From: Nostoc edaphicum CCNP1411
GTDB taxonomy: Bacteria; Cyanobacteriota; Cyanobacteriia; Cyanobacteriales; Nostocaceae
Direction of reading: 5' to 3'
Assembly (NCBI RefSeq): GCF_014023275.1
Contig: NZ_CP054698.1
Coordinates: forward strand, 7,339,001-7,403,000
Length of the DNA stretch: 64,000 nucleotides
Both the position numbers and the translations under genes were made by a program. Under the pieces are notes generated by a model. The model saw only the letters and a list, made by a program, of their open reading frames with translations. It was not told the DNA's origin and searched no databases. Positions 17,630 to 27,001 of this stretch are shown here, piece by piece (position 1 is the first letter of the stretch; each line of letters starts with the position of its first letter).

Positions 17630-18163
17630 ATGAATTCAGCATCTGCTGTTAAAATTAACAATATGCCAAAAGCACCCTCAGCAACTCGCGGTGATCAGCG
17701 CTTTAAGATGCTGGATGCAACTATAAAACGCTATCAGTATCAACAGGATGCACTCATTGAGATATTGCATAAAGCGCAAGAGATTTTTGGCTATTTAGAA
17801 AACGATGTATTAATTTACGTTGCTCACAATCTCAAGCTGCCACCTAGTCGAGTTTATGGCGTTGCCACGTTCTACCATTTGTTTTCACTTGCTCCTAGTG
17901 GTGTACATACCTGTGTGGTGTGTACAGGTACAGCTTGTTACGTCAAAGGCGCTCCAGCTATCCTGGCAAATTTAGAAAAGTCTGTCCACATTCACGCTGG
18001 TGAAACTTCAGCAGATGGTCAAATTTCACTGCTAACAGCAAGATGTTTGGGTGCTTGTGGAATTGCGCCTGCTGTAGTATTTGATGGCACTGTTTTAGGC
18101 AATCAAACTGCTGAATCAGTCCTTGATCGCATCAAAGGATGGTTGCAAGATGGATCTACCTGA
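17630..18163 (+). CDS. hoxE: Bidirectional [NiFe] hydrogenase diaphorase subunit HoxE
   Basis: A 177-residue protein of the NuoE/24-kDa family with a thioredoxin-like [2Fe-2S] domain; the cysteines are in [11 protein letters not shown] and [22 protein letters not shown] is typical. The open frame extends to 17567, but ATG 17630 is chosen because AAGAGG lies eight bases upstream and the length then fits HoxE. The longer start would lie against the regulatory motif. HoxE links the diaphorase module (HoxEFU) to electron carriers. It overlaps hoxF by 14 bases. Confidence 0.95.
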   Translation: MNSASAVKINNMPKAPSATRGDQRFKMLDATIKRYQYQQDALIEILHKAQEIFGYLENDVLIYVAHNLKLPPSRVYGVATFYHLFSLAPSGVHTCVVCTGTACYVKGAPAILANLEKSVHIHAGETSADGQISLLTARCLGACGIAPAVVFDGTVLGNQTAESVLDRIKGWLQDGST

Positions 18164-19811
18164 ATTAATTGAAATTGCCCAAAAAGAACGTGCTTCAGAG
18201 AAACTTGTGCAAATTCGCTGTTGTGTTGCTGCTGGTTGTCTGTCTGCGAATTCACAAGTTGTCAAACAGCGTCTAGAAGAGGCTGTAACAGCAGATAATT
18301 TGACAGAAAAAGTAGAAGTTCGTGGCGTTGGCTGTATGCGTTTATGCTGTCAAGGGCCATTAGTACAGGTGGAAAAACTGGGAACTGGGGATTGGGCAAT
18401 GGGGACTGGGGAGGACTCTAAGCAATCTCCACATAGCAAATTGTATGAGAAAGTTACACCTGATGATGCACCATCAATTATCACCGCTATCAATGGAGGA
18501 GAGACAACAGTCCAACAGGGTGATTTAACACATCCATTTTTTACATCCCAGATGCCAATTGTTTTAGAAAACAGTGGCAAAGTCGATCCAGAACGCATTC
18601 AATCTTATATTGCTGCCAACGGTTATCAAGCGCTTTACCATGTTTTACGGGAGATGACTCCTAGCGAAGTAGTAGATGCTATTAGCCGCAGCGGTTTACG
18701 GGGACGTGGTGGTGCTGGTTATCCTACAGGTTTAAAATGGGCAACAGTTGCTAAAGCAAAAAGTGATGCCTATAATGACCGGAGCGATCGCAAATTTGTA
18801 ATCTGCAATGCTGATGAGGGAGATCCAGGGGCGTTTATGGATCGCAGTGTACTAGAAAGTGATCCTCATCGCGTTTTGGAAGGAATGGCGATCGCAGGAT
18901 ACTCTATCGGCGCAAACCAAGGCTACATTTACATTCGGGCAGAATATCCCATTGCCATCAATCGTCTGCAAATTGCCATTCGTCAAGCACAACGCCTTGG
19001 CATTCTAGGCACACAAATTTTCGACTCTCACTTTGATTTTAAAATTGATATTCGTATCGGTGCTGGTGCTTATGTCTGTGGTGAAGAAACCGCTTTAATG
19101 GCTTCTATTGAAGGTAAACGCGGTACTCCTCATCCCCGTCCGCCTTATCCTGCTGAGTCTGGTTTATGGGGCTATCCAACCTTAATTAATAACGTTGAAA
19201 CTTACGCGAATGTTGCACCCATTATTCGCAAAGGGGCTGAATGGTTTGCTAATATCGGCACTCAAAAGAGCAAAGGCACAAAGGTTTTCGCTCTAGCTGG
19301 CAAAATCCGTAACACAGGTTTAATAGAAGTACCGATGGGAACTTCACTGCGGCAAATTGTGGAAGCAATGGGCGGTGGTGTACCAGATGGCGGTGTGGTA
19401 AAAGCAGTCCAAACTGGTGGCCCTTCTGGAGGATGTATTCCAGCAGCAGCTTTTGATAGTCCGGTAGATTATGAATCACTCACTCAACTGGGTTCGATGA
19501 TGGGTTCCGGTGGGATGATTGTCATGGATGAAACTACCAACATGGTGGATGTCGCCCGCTTCTTCATGGAGTTTTGCATGGACGAATCGTGTGGTAAGTG
19601 CATTCCCTGTCGGGTAGGGACGGTGCAGTTGTATAAATTGTTGACAAAGATTAGTGAAGGTAAGGCATCTTTTGCTGATTTGGAATTGCTGGAAGAACTA
19701 TGTGACATGGTGAAACATACTAGCTTGTGCGGTCTTGGTCAGTCTGCACCTAATCCGGTATTTAGTACCTTACATTACTTCCGTGATGAGTATTTGGCTT
19801 TGATTAGTTAA
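18150..19811 (+). CDS. hoxF: Bidirectional hydrogenase diaphorase subunit HoxF
   Basis: A 553-residue NADH-binding subunit starting at ATG 18150 (the frame opens at 18123 but [11 protein letters not shown] is the natural start). An N-terminal thioredoxin-like [2Fe-2S] domain ([16 protein letters not shown]) is followed by a NuoF-like core with the nucleotide-binding [16 protein letters not shown], the FMN site [16 protein letters not shown], and the [4Fe-4S] cysteines in [11 protein letters not shown] and SLCGLGQ. It oxidises or reduces NAD(P)H. An in-frame run of GGGGACT-type repeat at 18377-18412 adds [13 protein letters not shown] at the junction between the two domains. Confidence 0.95.
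   Translation: MDLPELIEIAQKERASEKLVQIRCCVAAGCLSANSQVVKQRLEEAVTADNLTEKVEVRGVGCMRLCCQGPLVQVEKLGTGDWAMGTGEDSKQSPHSKLYEKVTPDDAPSIITAINGGETTVQQGDLTHPFFTSQMPIVLENSGKVDPERIQSYIAANGYQALYHVLREMTPSEVVDAISRSGLRGRGGAGYPTGLKWATVAKAKSDAYNDRSDRKFVICNADEGDPGAFMDRSVLESDPHRVLEGMAIAGYSIGANQGYIYIRAEYPIAINRLQIAIRQAQRLGILGTQIFDSHFDFKIDIRIGAGAYVCGEETALMASIEGKRGTPHPRPPYPAESGLWGYPTLINNVETYANVAPIIRKGAEWFANIGTQKSKGTKVFALAGKIRNTGLIEVPMGTSLRQIVEAMGGGVPDGGVVKAVQTGGPSGGCIPAAAFDSPVDYESLTQLGSMMGSGGMIVMDETTNMVDVARFFMEFCMDESCGKCIPCRVGTVQLYKLLTKISEGKASFADLELLEELCDMVKHTSLCGLGQSAPNPVFSTLHYFRDEYLALIS
18377..18412. repeat. GGGGACT-type tandem repeat inside hoxF
   Basis: ACTGGGAACTGGGGATTGGG-type units, identical in kind to the intergenic tracts at 4196 and 37325, sit in frame within hoxF and leave the downstream reading frame intact. 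Confidence 0.85.
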
Positions 19812-19868
19812 TTAAAACGCAGAGGGATGCAAAGTTGGTTGTTGTTTATTAACAAAGACGAGTAAAAA

Positions 19869-20585
19869 ATGGTCGTAAAAACTTTAACAATCAATGAGCA
19901 ATTAATCAGCGCTCGTGAGGAAGAAACTATTCTCCAAGCGGCACAGGATGCAGGGATTCACATTCCGACTTTGTGTCACCTAGAAGGAGTTGGAGATGTA
20001 GGGGCTTGTCGGCTTTGTTTAGTAGAAATTGCTGGTAGTAATAAACTTCAACCTGCTTGTGTGACCAAAGTTACTGAGGGTATGGAAGTTGAGACAAATA
20101 GCGATCGCTTGCAAAAATATCGTCGCACAATCATAGAAATGCTATTTGCTGAAGGCAATCACATTTGCTCAGTTTGCGTAGCTAATGATAATTGCGAATT
20201 GCAAGACTTGGCCATTGAGATGGGTATGGATCATGTGCGATTGGATTACCATTTCCCCGATCGCAAAGTCGATATTTCTCACCATCGCTTTGGCGTTGAC
20301 CATAACCGTTGTGTTCTTTGCACTCGTTGCGTGCGTGTTTGTGGCGAAATTGAAGGAGCGCACACTTGGGATATGGCTGGTAGGGGGACAAATTCTCATG
20401 TAATCACTGATTTGAATCAGCCTTGGGGAACCTCAGATACTTGTACTTCCTGTGGGAAATGCATTAATGCTTGCCCTACAGGTGCGCTTTTTGACAAAGG
20501 ATCAAGCGTCGGAGAAATGAAACACAATCGCGCCAAACTTGATTTCCTAGTCACAGCACGGGAAAAACAACAATGGCTTGTTTAG
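19869..20585 (+). CDS. hoxU: Bidirectional hydrogenase diaphorase subunit HoxU
   Basis: A 238-residue NuoG-N-terminal-like iron-sulfur protein. A plant-ferredoxin [2Fe-2S] site ([15 protein letters not shown]...C) comes first, then an NADH-dehydrogenase cysteine region ([15 protein letters not shown]), then two [4Fe-4S] motifs ([11 protein letters not shown] and [15 protein letters not shown]). It carries electrons from HoxF to HoxY. It lies 57 bases after hoxF on the same strand and 36 bases before the DUF3122 gene. Confidence 0.95.
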   Translation: MVVKTLTINEQLISAREEETILQAAQDAGIHIPTLCHLEGVGDVGACRLCLVEIAGSNKLQPACVTKVTEGMEVETNSDRLQKYRRTIIEMLFAEGNHICSVCVANDNCELQDLAIEMGMDHVRLDYHFPDRKVDISHHRFGVDHNRCVLCTRCVRVCGEIEGAHTWDMAGRGTNSHVITDLNQPWGTSDTCTSCGKCINACPTGALFDKGSSVGEMKHNRAKLDFLVTAREKQQWLV

Positions 20586-20621
20586 CTACTGTTCATGAAT
20601 TAGCACAACGAGGTAAACCTC

Positions 20622-21146
20622 ATGTTACGCCGCATCTTAAAAATCTTTTGGTGGCTCTTATTGCTAGCAATATTAACAATATATATATATCTGGGTTTAG
20701 CAACGTTCACATCTCAACAGGTGATTGCTACTGTTATTCAATTAGAAGATGCGCCAGGAGAAATCGTTTATCGCTCACAGCAAAAATTAAATGATGAATT
20801 AGGAAATTATTGGCAGGTTGTCTTGTTTAAGCGAGTTCATTCTAATAGCAATAAAATATCTTCAATAAGTCTCCGGTTGGTGGGATTTCCTGGTTCTCAG
20901 GAACTAGCCCATCCTTTACCTCTAAAGATTACTAGTGATACAGGTAAAGTATTGACTGCTCCCGATATTTTCCTAGATGAAGCACCAGCACCAACCATCG
21001 GTCAGTATGACTTCAAGAATGTTTTGCCTCAATTACCAACTGAAGATTTGTTGATTGGTATACCTGTAGATAGACAACACTTCATTAATCTTTCAATACC
21101 TCAATATATCGTGCAGGAATGGCAAGAAGTTGCACTAAAGTCTTGA
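20622..21146 (+). CDS. DUF3122-like exported protein within the hox operon
   Basis: A 174-residue protein with one N-terminal hydrophobic segment (IFWWLLLLAILTIYIYLGLA), a signal anchor or uncleaved signal. The rest matches what I know of DUF3122 (QLEDAPGEIVYRSQQKL, WQVVLFKRV, LRLVGFPG), a cyanobacterial family of unknown role. AGG lies eight bases before ATG 20622. Its place between hoxU and hoxY, with short gaps, implies co-transcription. It has no cysteines for cluster binding, so a direct electron-transfer role is unlikely. Confidence 0.75.
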   Translation: MLRRILKIFWWLLLLAILTIYIYLGLATFTSQQVIATVIQLEDAPGEIVYRSQQKLNDELGNYWQVVLFKRVHSNSNKISSISLRLVGFPGSQELAHPLPLKITSDTGKVLTAPDIFLDEAPAPTIGQYDFKNVLPQLPTEDLLIGIPVDRQHFINLSIPQYIVQEWQEVALKS

Positions 21147-21195
21147 GTTATAAGGTCAAAGTTCATCCCTATCACCCTCAAAAAAAAAAAAGAAA

Positions 21196-21741
21196 ATGGC
21201 TCGTTTAAAATTAGCAACGGTTTGGCTAGGCGGCTGTTCTGGTTGTCACATGTCTTTTCTGGATTTGGATGAATGGCTAATTGATTTAGCAGGACAGGTA
21301 GATTTAGTTTATAGTCCCTTCGCTGATACCAAAGAATATCCTCAAGGAGTGGATGTGGTGTTAGTTGAAGGTGCAGTAGCCAATGAGGAGCACTTGGAAA
21401 CCATTCGGAAGGTGAGAGAGCGATCGCACATCCTTGTCTCTTTTGGCGATTGTGCTGTCACTGGTAATGTTACTGCTTTACGCAACCCTTTAGGTAGTGC
21501 CGAACCTGTTCTTCAGCGTTGTTACATCGAAGCCGCAAATATTCACGCCACAATTCCTCATGAGCCTGGTATTGTACCAACCCTACTAGATCGGGTGATA
21601 CCAGTGCATACAATAGTGCCAGTTGATATTTATTTACCAGGTTGTCCACCTGATGCAACTCGGATTAAAGCAGTGTTAGAGCCACTTTTAAGGGGAGAAA
21701 AACCACAACTAGAAGGACGTGAATTTATCAAGTTTGGTTAA
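21196..21741 (+). CDS. hoxY: Bidirectional hydrogenase small subunit HoxY
   Basis: A 181-residue [NiFe] hydrogenase small subunit of the short, single-cluster type. Proximal [4Fe-4S] cysteines are in LGGCSGCHMSFLD, FGDCAVTGN and LPGCPPDA. It has no Tat signal, so it is cytoplasmic, as expected for the Hox enzyme. It pairs with HoxH to form the hydrogenase module and is separated from it here by a membrane ORF and a CBS-CP12 gene. Confidence 0.95.
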   Translation: MARLKLATVWLGGCSGCHMSFLDLDEWLIDLAGQVDLVYSPFADTKEYPQGVDVVLVEGAVANEEHLETIRKVRERSHILVSFGDCAVTGNVTALRNPLGSAEPVLQRCYIEAANIHATIPHEPGIVPTLLDRVIPVHTIVPVDIYLPGCPPDATRIKAVLEPLLRGEKPQLEGREFIKFG

Positions 21742-21743
21742 CT

Positions 21744-21758
21744 TCACAAGTTACTCAA
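21744..21758 (+). promoter_or_regulatory. Shared island motif copy c, upstream of the membrane ORF
   Basis: TCACAAGTTACTCAA directly follows the hoxY stop and lies 59 bases before ATG 21818. The extended match CAAGTTNCTCAAATTCTTT is shared with copy d, in front of psbA. Confidence 0.6.
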
Positions 21759-21817
21759 ATTCTTTATCTAAGTTGAAGGTATTGAATTACAAAACAATTT
21801 TAGACGCAATCATAGTT

Positions 21818-22270
21818 ATGGCAGTTAATTATCGGGAAAGAATCATTGCTATTTGGACAGTATTTCTACTAGGAACATTGTTCCATACACAACTAAATTT
21901 AATACCGCTTTTTCACGGATTACCTGTTGTCGAATCTCAAAAAGCTACAACTATCAATGATATTTCTGAAATTATGTGGTTGATGTTGGGCTTTTTTGTG
22001 CTCCCAATGCTGGCAATTATTGCCACTGCTTTTACGGATTCAAAGCGTTATCGAATCATGCATTTTGGCTTAACTGTCTTTTACAGCATTATGAACTTAC
22101 TACACGTGATTTTAGATTTATTTGTCCAGCCACTTCTCTGGTATCAGATAGCCTTGATGGTCTTGTTATTTTTTGTGGGTTTATTATTAAACATTACTGC
22201 TTTTAAATGGATGCGGTTGCAAAATAGGGCTAATAAATCGCAACAACAGCTAGAAAGATCACATTTTTAG
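21818..22270 (+). CDS. Four-helix membrane protein of unknown function in the hox cluster
   Basis: The frame opens at 21719 inside hoxY; ATG 21818 is preferred, giving 150 residues that begin MAVNYRERIIAIW. Four hydrophobic helices are visible: ERIIAIWTVFLLGTLF, IMWLMLGFFVLPMLAIIATA, IMHFGLTVFYSIMNLLHVIL, and WYQIALMVLLFFVGLLLNIT. I do not recognise a family. Motif copy c lies just upstream, so it may have its own regulated start. His residues in or near helices 1 and 3 could be functional, but nothing shows it. Confidence 0.7.
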   Translation: MAVNYRERIIAIWTVFLLGTLFHTQLNLIPLFHGLPVVESQKATTINDISEIMWLMLGFFVLPMLAIIATAFTDSKRYRIMHFGLTVFYSIMNLLHVILDLFVQPLLWYQIALMVLLFFVGLLLNITAFKWMRLQNRANKSQQQLERSHF

Positions 22271-22392
22271 CCTTTATCGAAACAGAATTCAGTAGTCAGA
22301 AGTTATTCTGTACAACTGATTGATACTAATTTCTGAATTATTCTTCAATAAACCCGTATAGCATTAGCTTTATTATAAATTTGGAGAGCATT

Positions 22393-23013
22393 ATGTTGAA
22401 AGCATCTGACATTATGACTAAAGATGTTGCCACTATTCGTAGTTCCGCAACAGTGGCGGAAGCAGTCAAACTCTTAAGAACAAGGGACTGGAAAGCGCTG
22501 GTTGTAGATCGTCGCCATGAACAAGACGCCTACGGCATGATTACTGAAAAGGATATTGTCTATAAAGTGATTGCTTATGGTAAAGATCCTTGTAGCGTGC
22601 GTGTTCATGAAGTGATGACCAAGCCTTGTATCGTCGTCAATCCTGACCTTGGCTTAGAATACATAGCGCGATTATTTGCTGACCATAATTTGCAAAGAGC
22701 ACCTGTTATTCAGGGCGAACTACTGGGTATCATTTCCCTCGTTGACATTCTAGCTAATAGTAACTTTCTTCAGCAACCCCACACTATTTTACTAGAACAA
22801 CAACTTCAGGAAGAAATTAAAAAAGCTCGTGACATTTGCGATCATAAAGGCATCCATTCAGAAGAATGTGCTGTTGCTTGGGATGCCATTGAGGAATTAC
22901 AAGCCGAGATAGCACATCAACGAGCAGAGAAAGTCGTGAAAACAGCCCTTGAAGAATATTGCGATGAATATCCAGAAGCTAAAGGAATCTATGACACTTC
23001 GTGTAGCGGTTGA
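22393..23013 (+). CDS. CBS-domain pair fused to a CP12-like C-terminal domain
   Basis: ATG 22393 is chosen over the in-frame TTG at 22381 because GGAG lies just upstream of it; 206 residues. Two CBS motifs (ASDIMTKDVATI..YGMITEKDIVYK and VHEVMTKPCIVV..LLGIISLVDIL) form a Bateman module that usually senses adenine nucleotides. Residues about 145-206 are CP12-like: ARDICDHKGIHSEECAVAWD, then AWDAIEEL and EEYCDEYPEAKGIYD. CP12 links GAPDH and phosphoribulokinase under redox control. The usual second C-terminal cysteine (ECRxYDD) is missing; a Cys occurs later, in TSCSG. Location between hoxY and hoxH suggests energy-state control of carbon or hydrogen flux (inference). Confidence 0.85.
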   Translation: MLKASDIMTKDVATIRSSATVAEAVKLLRTRDWKALVVDRRHEQDAYGMITEKDIVYKVIAYGKDPCSVRVHEVMTKPCIVVNPDLGLEYIARLFADHNLQRAPVIQGELLGIISLVDILANSNFLQQPHTILLEQQLQEEIKKARDICDHKGIHSEECAVAWDAIEELQAEIAHQRAEKVVKTALEEYCDEYPEAKGIYDTSCSG

Positions 23014-23020
23014 CCGAATT

Positions 23021-23136
23021 TTAGATTTGAAATTTTGGGTTTTGGATTGAAGATTGAAAATCCAAAATTTAAGAATGGTACAAGTCCATGAATGAATTAA
23101 CGGGGTTAATCTAAAATCTAAAATCCCAAATTGAGA
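23021..23136. repeat. Inverted AT-rich repeat upstream of hoxH
   Basis: Units like TTTTAGATTTGAAATTTTGGG and their near complement CTAAAATCTAAAATCCCAAA border the gap between the CBS-CP12 gene and hoxH and could form a long hairpin in the operon mRNA. Confidence 0.65.
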
Positions 23137-23141
23137 TAGTT

Positions 23142-24590
23142 ATGAAAAAAGTCATCATCGATCCGGTTACACGAATTGAAGGACACGCCAAAATCAGTAT
23201 TTATCTGGATGATACAGGACAAGTAAGCGATGCTCGCTTTCATGTCACAGAATTTCGTGGTTTTGAAAAGTTTTGTGAAGGTCGTCCCCTCTGGGAAATG
23301 CCAGGAATTACGGCGCGTATTTGTGGGATTTGTCCGGTGAGTCATTTGTTAGCATCAGCAAAGGCAGGCGATCGCATCCTTGCTGTTACAATTCCCAAAG
23401 CTGCGGAAAAATTGCGCCGTTTGATGAACTTGGGACAAATTATCCAATCCCACGCCCTGAGTTTCTTCCACCTCAGCGCCCCAGATTTATTATTAGGGAT
23501 GGATAGCGACCCCCAAAAACGCAATGTATTTGGATTAATTGCAGCTGAACCAGAACTAGCGCGTGGCGGAATCCGCTTACGTCAATTTGGACAAGAAATT
23601 ATTGAACAATTAGGTGGGCGAAAAATACATCCATCATGGGCGGTTCCTGGTGGTGTCCGTGAACCCTTATCCCAAGAAGGACGCATCCATATTCAGAACC
23701 GCATCCCGGAAGCACGCACCACAATATTAGATGCACTGGGTAGATTTAAAGGCTTACTCAATGATTATCAAAAAGAAGTGCAAACCTTCGGGAATTTTCC
23801 TAGCTTATTTATGGGTTTAGTTACTCCTGATGGTTTGTGGGAGAACTACGACGGACATATTCGTTTTGTAGATAGCGCTGGAAATATTATTGCTGATAAA
23901 CTCGATGCAACTGATTATCAAGAATTTATTGGTGAAGCAGTTCAACCAGATTCTTATTTAAAATCTCCTTATTATCGTCCTTTAGGTTATCCTGACCAGA
24001 GCGACCATTGTCGTTTAGATAGTGGTATTTATCGGGTGGGGCCGCTAGCACGTCTGAATATTTGCAGTCATATTGGTACACCTTTAGCTGATAAGGAATT
24101 GAGAGAATTTAGAGGTAGAGGTAAAGGCACTGTCACTTCATCATTTTTCTATCACTATGCCCGGTTAATTGAAATTCTGGCTTGCATTGAACGCATAGAA
24201 ATTATGATAGATGATCCAGATTTAATGTCTAAAAAATTGCGTGCTGATGCTGGCATTAATCAATTAGAAGGAGTGGGTGTAAGTGAAGCACCACGTGGGA
24301 CATTATTTCACCATTATCAAGTTGATGAGAATGGCTTACTTCAAAAAGTAAATTTAGTAATTGCCACAGGTCAGAATAATCTAGCAATGAATCGTACAGT
24401 CGCGCAAATTGCCCGACATTTTATTCACGGTTCAGAAATTGCTGAAGGGATGTTAAACCGTGTTGAAGCGGGAATCAGAGCTTTTGACCCTTGTTTGAGT
24501 TGTTCAACGCATGCAGCCGGACAAATGCCTTTGCATATTCAATTAGTTGGGAAAGATGGGAATATTGTAAATGAAGTTTGGCGAGATTAA
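23142..24590 (+). CDS. hoxH: Bidirectional [NiFe] hydrogenase large subunit HoxH
   Basis: A 482-residue catalytic subunit. The Ni-Fe ligands are in [10 protein letters not shown] (L1) and DPCLSCSTH (L2). [13 protein letters not shown] is the conserved start. The C-terminal extension after the L2 histidine ([17 protein letters not shown] and on, 25 residues) is what the HoxW endopeptidase removes once nickel is inserted; a hoxW gene lies at 27002. It catalyses reversible H2 oxidation in the cytoplasm with HoxY and HoxEFU. Confidence 0.96.
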   Translation: MKKVIIDPVTRIEGHAKISIYLDDTGQVSDARFHVTEFRGFEKFCEGRPLWEMPGITARICGICPVSHLLASAKAGDRILAVTIPKAAEKLRRLMNLGQIIQSHALSFFHLSAPDLLLGMDSDPQKRNVFGLIAAEPELARGGIRLRQFGQEIIEQLGGRKIHPSWAVPGGVREPLSQEGRIHIQNRIPEARTTILDALGRFKGLLNDYQKEVQTFGNFPSLFMGLVTPDGLWENYDGHIRFVDSAGNIIADKLDATDYQEFIGEAVQPDSYLKSPYYRPLGYPDQSDHCRLDSGIYRVGPLARLNICSHIGTPLADKELREFRGRGKGTVTSSFFYHYARLIEILACIERIEIMIDDPDLMSKKLRADAGINQLEGVGVSEAPRGTLFHHYQVDENGLLQKVNLVIATGQNNLAMNRTVAQIARHFIHGSEIAEGMLNRVEAGIRAFDPCLSCSTHAAGQMPLHIQLVGKDGNIVNEVWRD

Positions 24591-24737
24591 TCTATTCAGA
24601 ATTCTTGCTTGAAAACAACACAGCCTCAAAAGTTCTCTCGTAACATTTAACATTTCTTCTTCTGTGATTTCCATTCCAAAATGCAAATCTATCGGGCGCG
24701 ATAATGCCTAATAGTAGGATAACATAAGCATGAAAGC

Positions 24738-25592
24738 GTGAATACAAAACTCCTCATTTCTCCTCAAGAACTCACGTCACTGTCAGCAGAAAAGTCGTCA
24801 CAGGCTGCCATTATCGATACGCGAAGCCCCGAAGATTATGCTATTTCTCATATTCCTCAATCCCTAAATATTAGAGATTTTTTCACCTATCTCTTAGAGG
24901 ATTCCTCCCCAGCAGGATTAAAGGAATTACAAGAGTATTTTGCAGAAATTATGAGCAAGCTGGGAATATCGGGTGCAGAACGGTTAATTGTGTACGAAGA
25001 TGCCTTAAATAGAGGTTATGGTCAATCTTGCCGAGCAGCTTTTTTACTGAAGTATTTGGGTTGCGCTCAGGTATCTATTTTACATGGAGGATATAGAGCA
25101 TGGCTCAACGCAGGATTACCTACTACCGATGAAGTACCATTACGTGAAAGCAGCATATTTAGATTGCATCCCAATGCTGATATGATGGTGACTACCGCAG
25201 AGATGTTGGAAGCAATTGACAATCCAGCAATTATTAAATTAGACGTGCGCGATCGCAACGAATGGCTTGGGTTGAGTTCTTCTCCCTACCATCCTGATTT
25301 TTGTCCTCGCAAAGGCAGAATCCCTAACGCTGTATGGTTAGAATGGCATCGTCTAATGGATTCTGAATCGGAAATCCCCACGTTCCGATCGCCAGATGAA
25401 ATCCGAGAAATTTGTAACTCAGTAGGTATTACTTCAGAGTCCATTGTGTATATTTACTGCTTTAAGGGTTCAAGGGCTGCTAATACATTAATAGCCCTTG
25501 AAGAGGCAGGAATTTCTGCCAGAAATTATTTTGGCTCTTGGAATGAATGGTCGCGTGACTTATCACTACCCATTGATAGTAGAGTAATCTAA
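24738..25592 (+). CDS. Tandem rhodanese-domain sulfurtransferase
   Basis: A 284-residue protein with two rhodanese domains. The C-terminal active-site loop is CFKGSRAAN, with the persulfide cysteine. In the N-terminal domain the equivalent site reads GQSCRAAF. The thiosulfate/3-mercaptopyruvate sulfurtransferase group fits best, substrate unknown. It uses GTG at 24738; the nearby ATG at 24730 stops at once. It lies 147 bases after hoxH and is convergent with psbA, and may share the hox transcript. A role in sulfur supply for Fe-S clusters is only an inference. Confidence 0.85.
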   Translation: MNTKLLISPQELTSLSAEKSSQAAIIDTRSPEDYAISHIPQSLNIRDFFTYLLEDSSPAGLKELQEYFAEIMSKLGISGAERLIVYEDALNRGYGQSCRAAFLLKYLGCAQVSILHGGYRAWLNAGLPTTDEVPLRESSIFRLHPNADMMVTTAEMLEAIDNPAIIKLDVRDRNEWLGLSSSPYHPDFCPRKGRIPNAVWLEWHRLMDSESEIPTFRSPDEIREICNSVGITSESIVYIYCFKGSRAANTLIALEEAGISARNYFGSWNEWSRDLSLPIDSRVI

Positions 25593-25674
25593 TGAAAAGC
25601 CTGCCCATCATATTGACTAATGTCAGAATTACAGGCAGGCTTAAAACCACTATAAAAATGGATGAATGCAATCT

Positions 25675-26745
25675 TTAACTAACTGGAATAGGTTGACCAC
25701 TAGACAAAACTAAAGGAAAATTATGGACATTAGGAGCGTGCATTGCATTTATACCCAGATTGGCACGGTTCAGTATATCAGCGTTGGTTCTAATTACTTC
25801 ACCCCGACTATCTAAGATGGAATGATTAAAGTTCAACCCATTGATATTAAACGCCATCGAACATACACCCATCGCTGCAAACCAAATACCTATCGTTGGG
25901 AATGCTGCTAATAATAAATGGAAAGCACGATGATTTTTACTAGCAAAGATAGGAATCAACAACCGTCCCAAAAAGCTAGAGTGTCCTGCTAAGTACTTGT
26001 AGGTGACTTTCTGTTGACCCAACTTATATCCGGCATTAATTGATTCATTTTCATCGGTCTTACGAATGAGTGTTGAAGTCACCAAAGAACCATGTAAAGA
26101 ACTAAATAGTGCGCCACTGAATATACCTGCTACACCCAACATGTGAAACGGGTGCATAAGAATATTGTGATCACCTTGGAAAGCCAACATAAAGTGGAAA
26201 GTTCCAGTGATTCCCAAAGGTAAACCATCAGAAAAACTACCTTGGCCAATGGGATAAACTAACAACACGGAAGTAGCGGCAATGACGGGTGCAGAATAGG
26301 CAATTGCTATCCAGGGGCGCATTCCCAAACGATAGCTGAGTTCCCAAAATCGCCCTAGATAGCACCAAATACCAATGAGAAAATGCAGCACAATCAATTG
26401 ATATGGCCCACCATTGTAGAGCCATTCATCCATTGATGCTGCGTCCCAGATGGGATAAAAGTGCAAACCAATGGCAGCAGAGGTCGGTACAACTGCGGCT
26501 GTAATTAAATTATTACCATCCATCAGTGAACCCATGATTGGCTCACGGATGCCATCCATATCTACGCTGGGAGCGGCAATAAAAGCCAAAATAAAACAGA
26601 TGGTGGCAGCCAACAAGGTGGGAATCGTCAATACACCAAACCAGCCGATGTAAATCCGATTTTCTGTACTAGTAATCCAGCGACAAAAACTATCCCAGAA
26701 ATCAAAAAAATTAAATTCTCTTTGAGGTTGAACAATGGTACTCAT
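25675..26745 (-). CDS. psbA: Divergent 'rogue'-type photosystem II D1 protein
   Basis: A 356-residue D1 homologue with five helices and conserved cofactor sites in standard D1 numbering: Tyr161 ([11 protein letters not shown]), Asp170, His190, His198, His215, Ser264 and His272. Several Mn-cluster ligands are changed: Glu189 to Asp ([10 protein letters not shown]), Glu333 to Ala ([10 protein letters not shown]), Asp342 to Val and Ala344 to Ser (FPLVLSSG). Position 130 is Phe instead of Gln/Glu (GRFWELS), and the C-terminal tail is short. This is what is called rogue or sentinel D1, proposed to make non-oxygen-evolving PSII at night or during N2 fixation. Motif copy d is in its promoter. Confidence 0.9.
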   Translation of the reverse strand: MSTIVQPQREFNFFDFWDSFCRWITSTENRIYIGWFGVLTIPTLLAATICFILAFIAAPSVDMDGIREPIMGSLMDGNNLITAAVVPTSAAIGLHFYPIWDAASMDEWLYNGGPYQLIVLHFLIGIWCYLGRFWELSYRLGMRPWIAIAYSAPVIAATSVLLVYPIGQGSFSDGLPLGITGTFHFMLAFQGDHNILMHPFHMLGVAGIFSGALFSSLHGSLVTSTLIRKTDENESINAGYKLGQQKVTYKYLAGHSSFLGRLLIPIFASKNHRAFHLLLAAFPTIGIWFAAMGVCSMAFNINGLNFNHSILDSRGEVIRTNADILNRANLGINAMHAPNVHNFPLVLSSGQPIPVS

Positions 26746-27001
26746 GGTGTGTAGCTCCTAAGCAATTCCAAGTTCAAAAAATTTTCACTACTTTTGGCAG
26801 ATGCCTATCTCTTTTGCTTAACCTGTATTTGTTGCTTCACAAATTTTCAAGCTAATTAATGCAATAGTTGGGCATCTTTATCTTGAAATTAGAAAAAGAA
26901 TTTGAGGAACTTGTGAGCATTTCTGCCAAGCTTCTCTATCTCCTCACAAGTTCCTCAAGTTTTGTCTCTAATTTCAGAATAGTGTTGGACAGCTAAAAAG
27001 T
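26746..27001. promoter_or_regulatory. Divergent psbA/hoxW promoter region with paired motif copies d and e
   Basis: Copy d (26902-26916, minus strand) and copy e (26944-26958, plus strand) form an inverted pair, TTGAGGAACTTGTGAG and CTCACAAGTTCCTCAA, separated by about 25 bases. Copy d faces psbA (156 bases away) and copy e faces hoxW (43 bases away). Each copy contains a CTCA-N7-CTCA direct repeat with an 11-base period. Confidence 0.7.

Noticed and set aside
25675..26745. Chlorophyll f synthase instead of rogue D1
   Set aside because: Asp170 and most D1 sites are kept and the changes resemble rogue D1; a phylogeny would be needed to exclude it fully.
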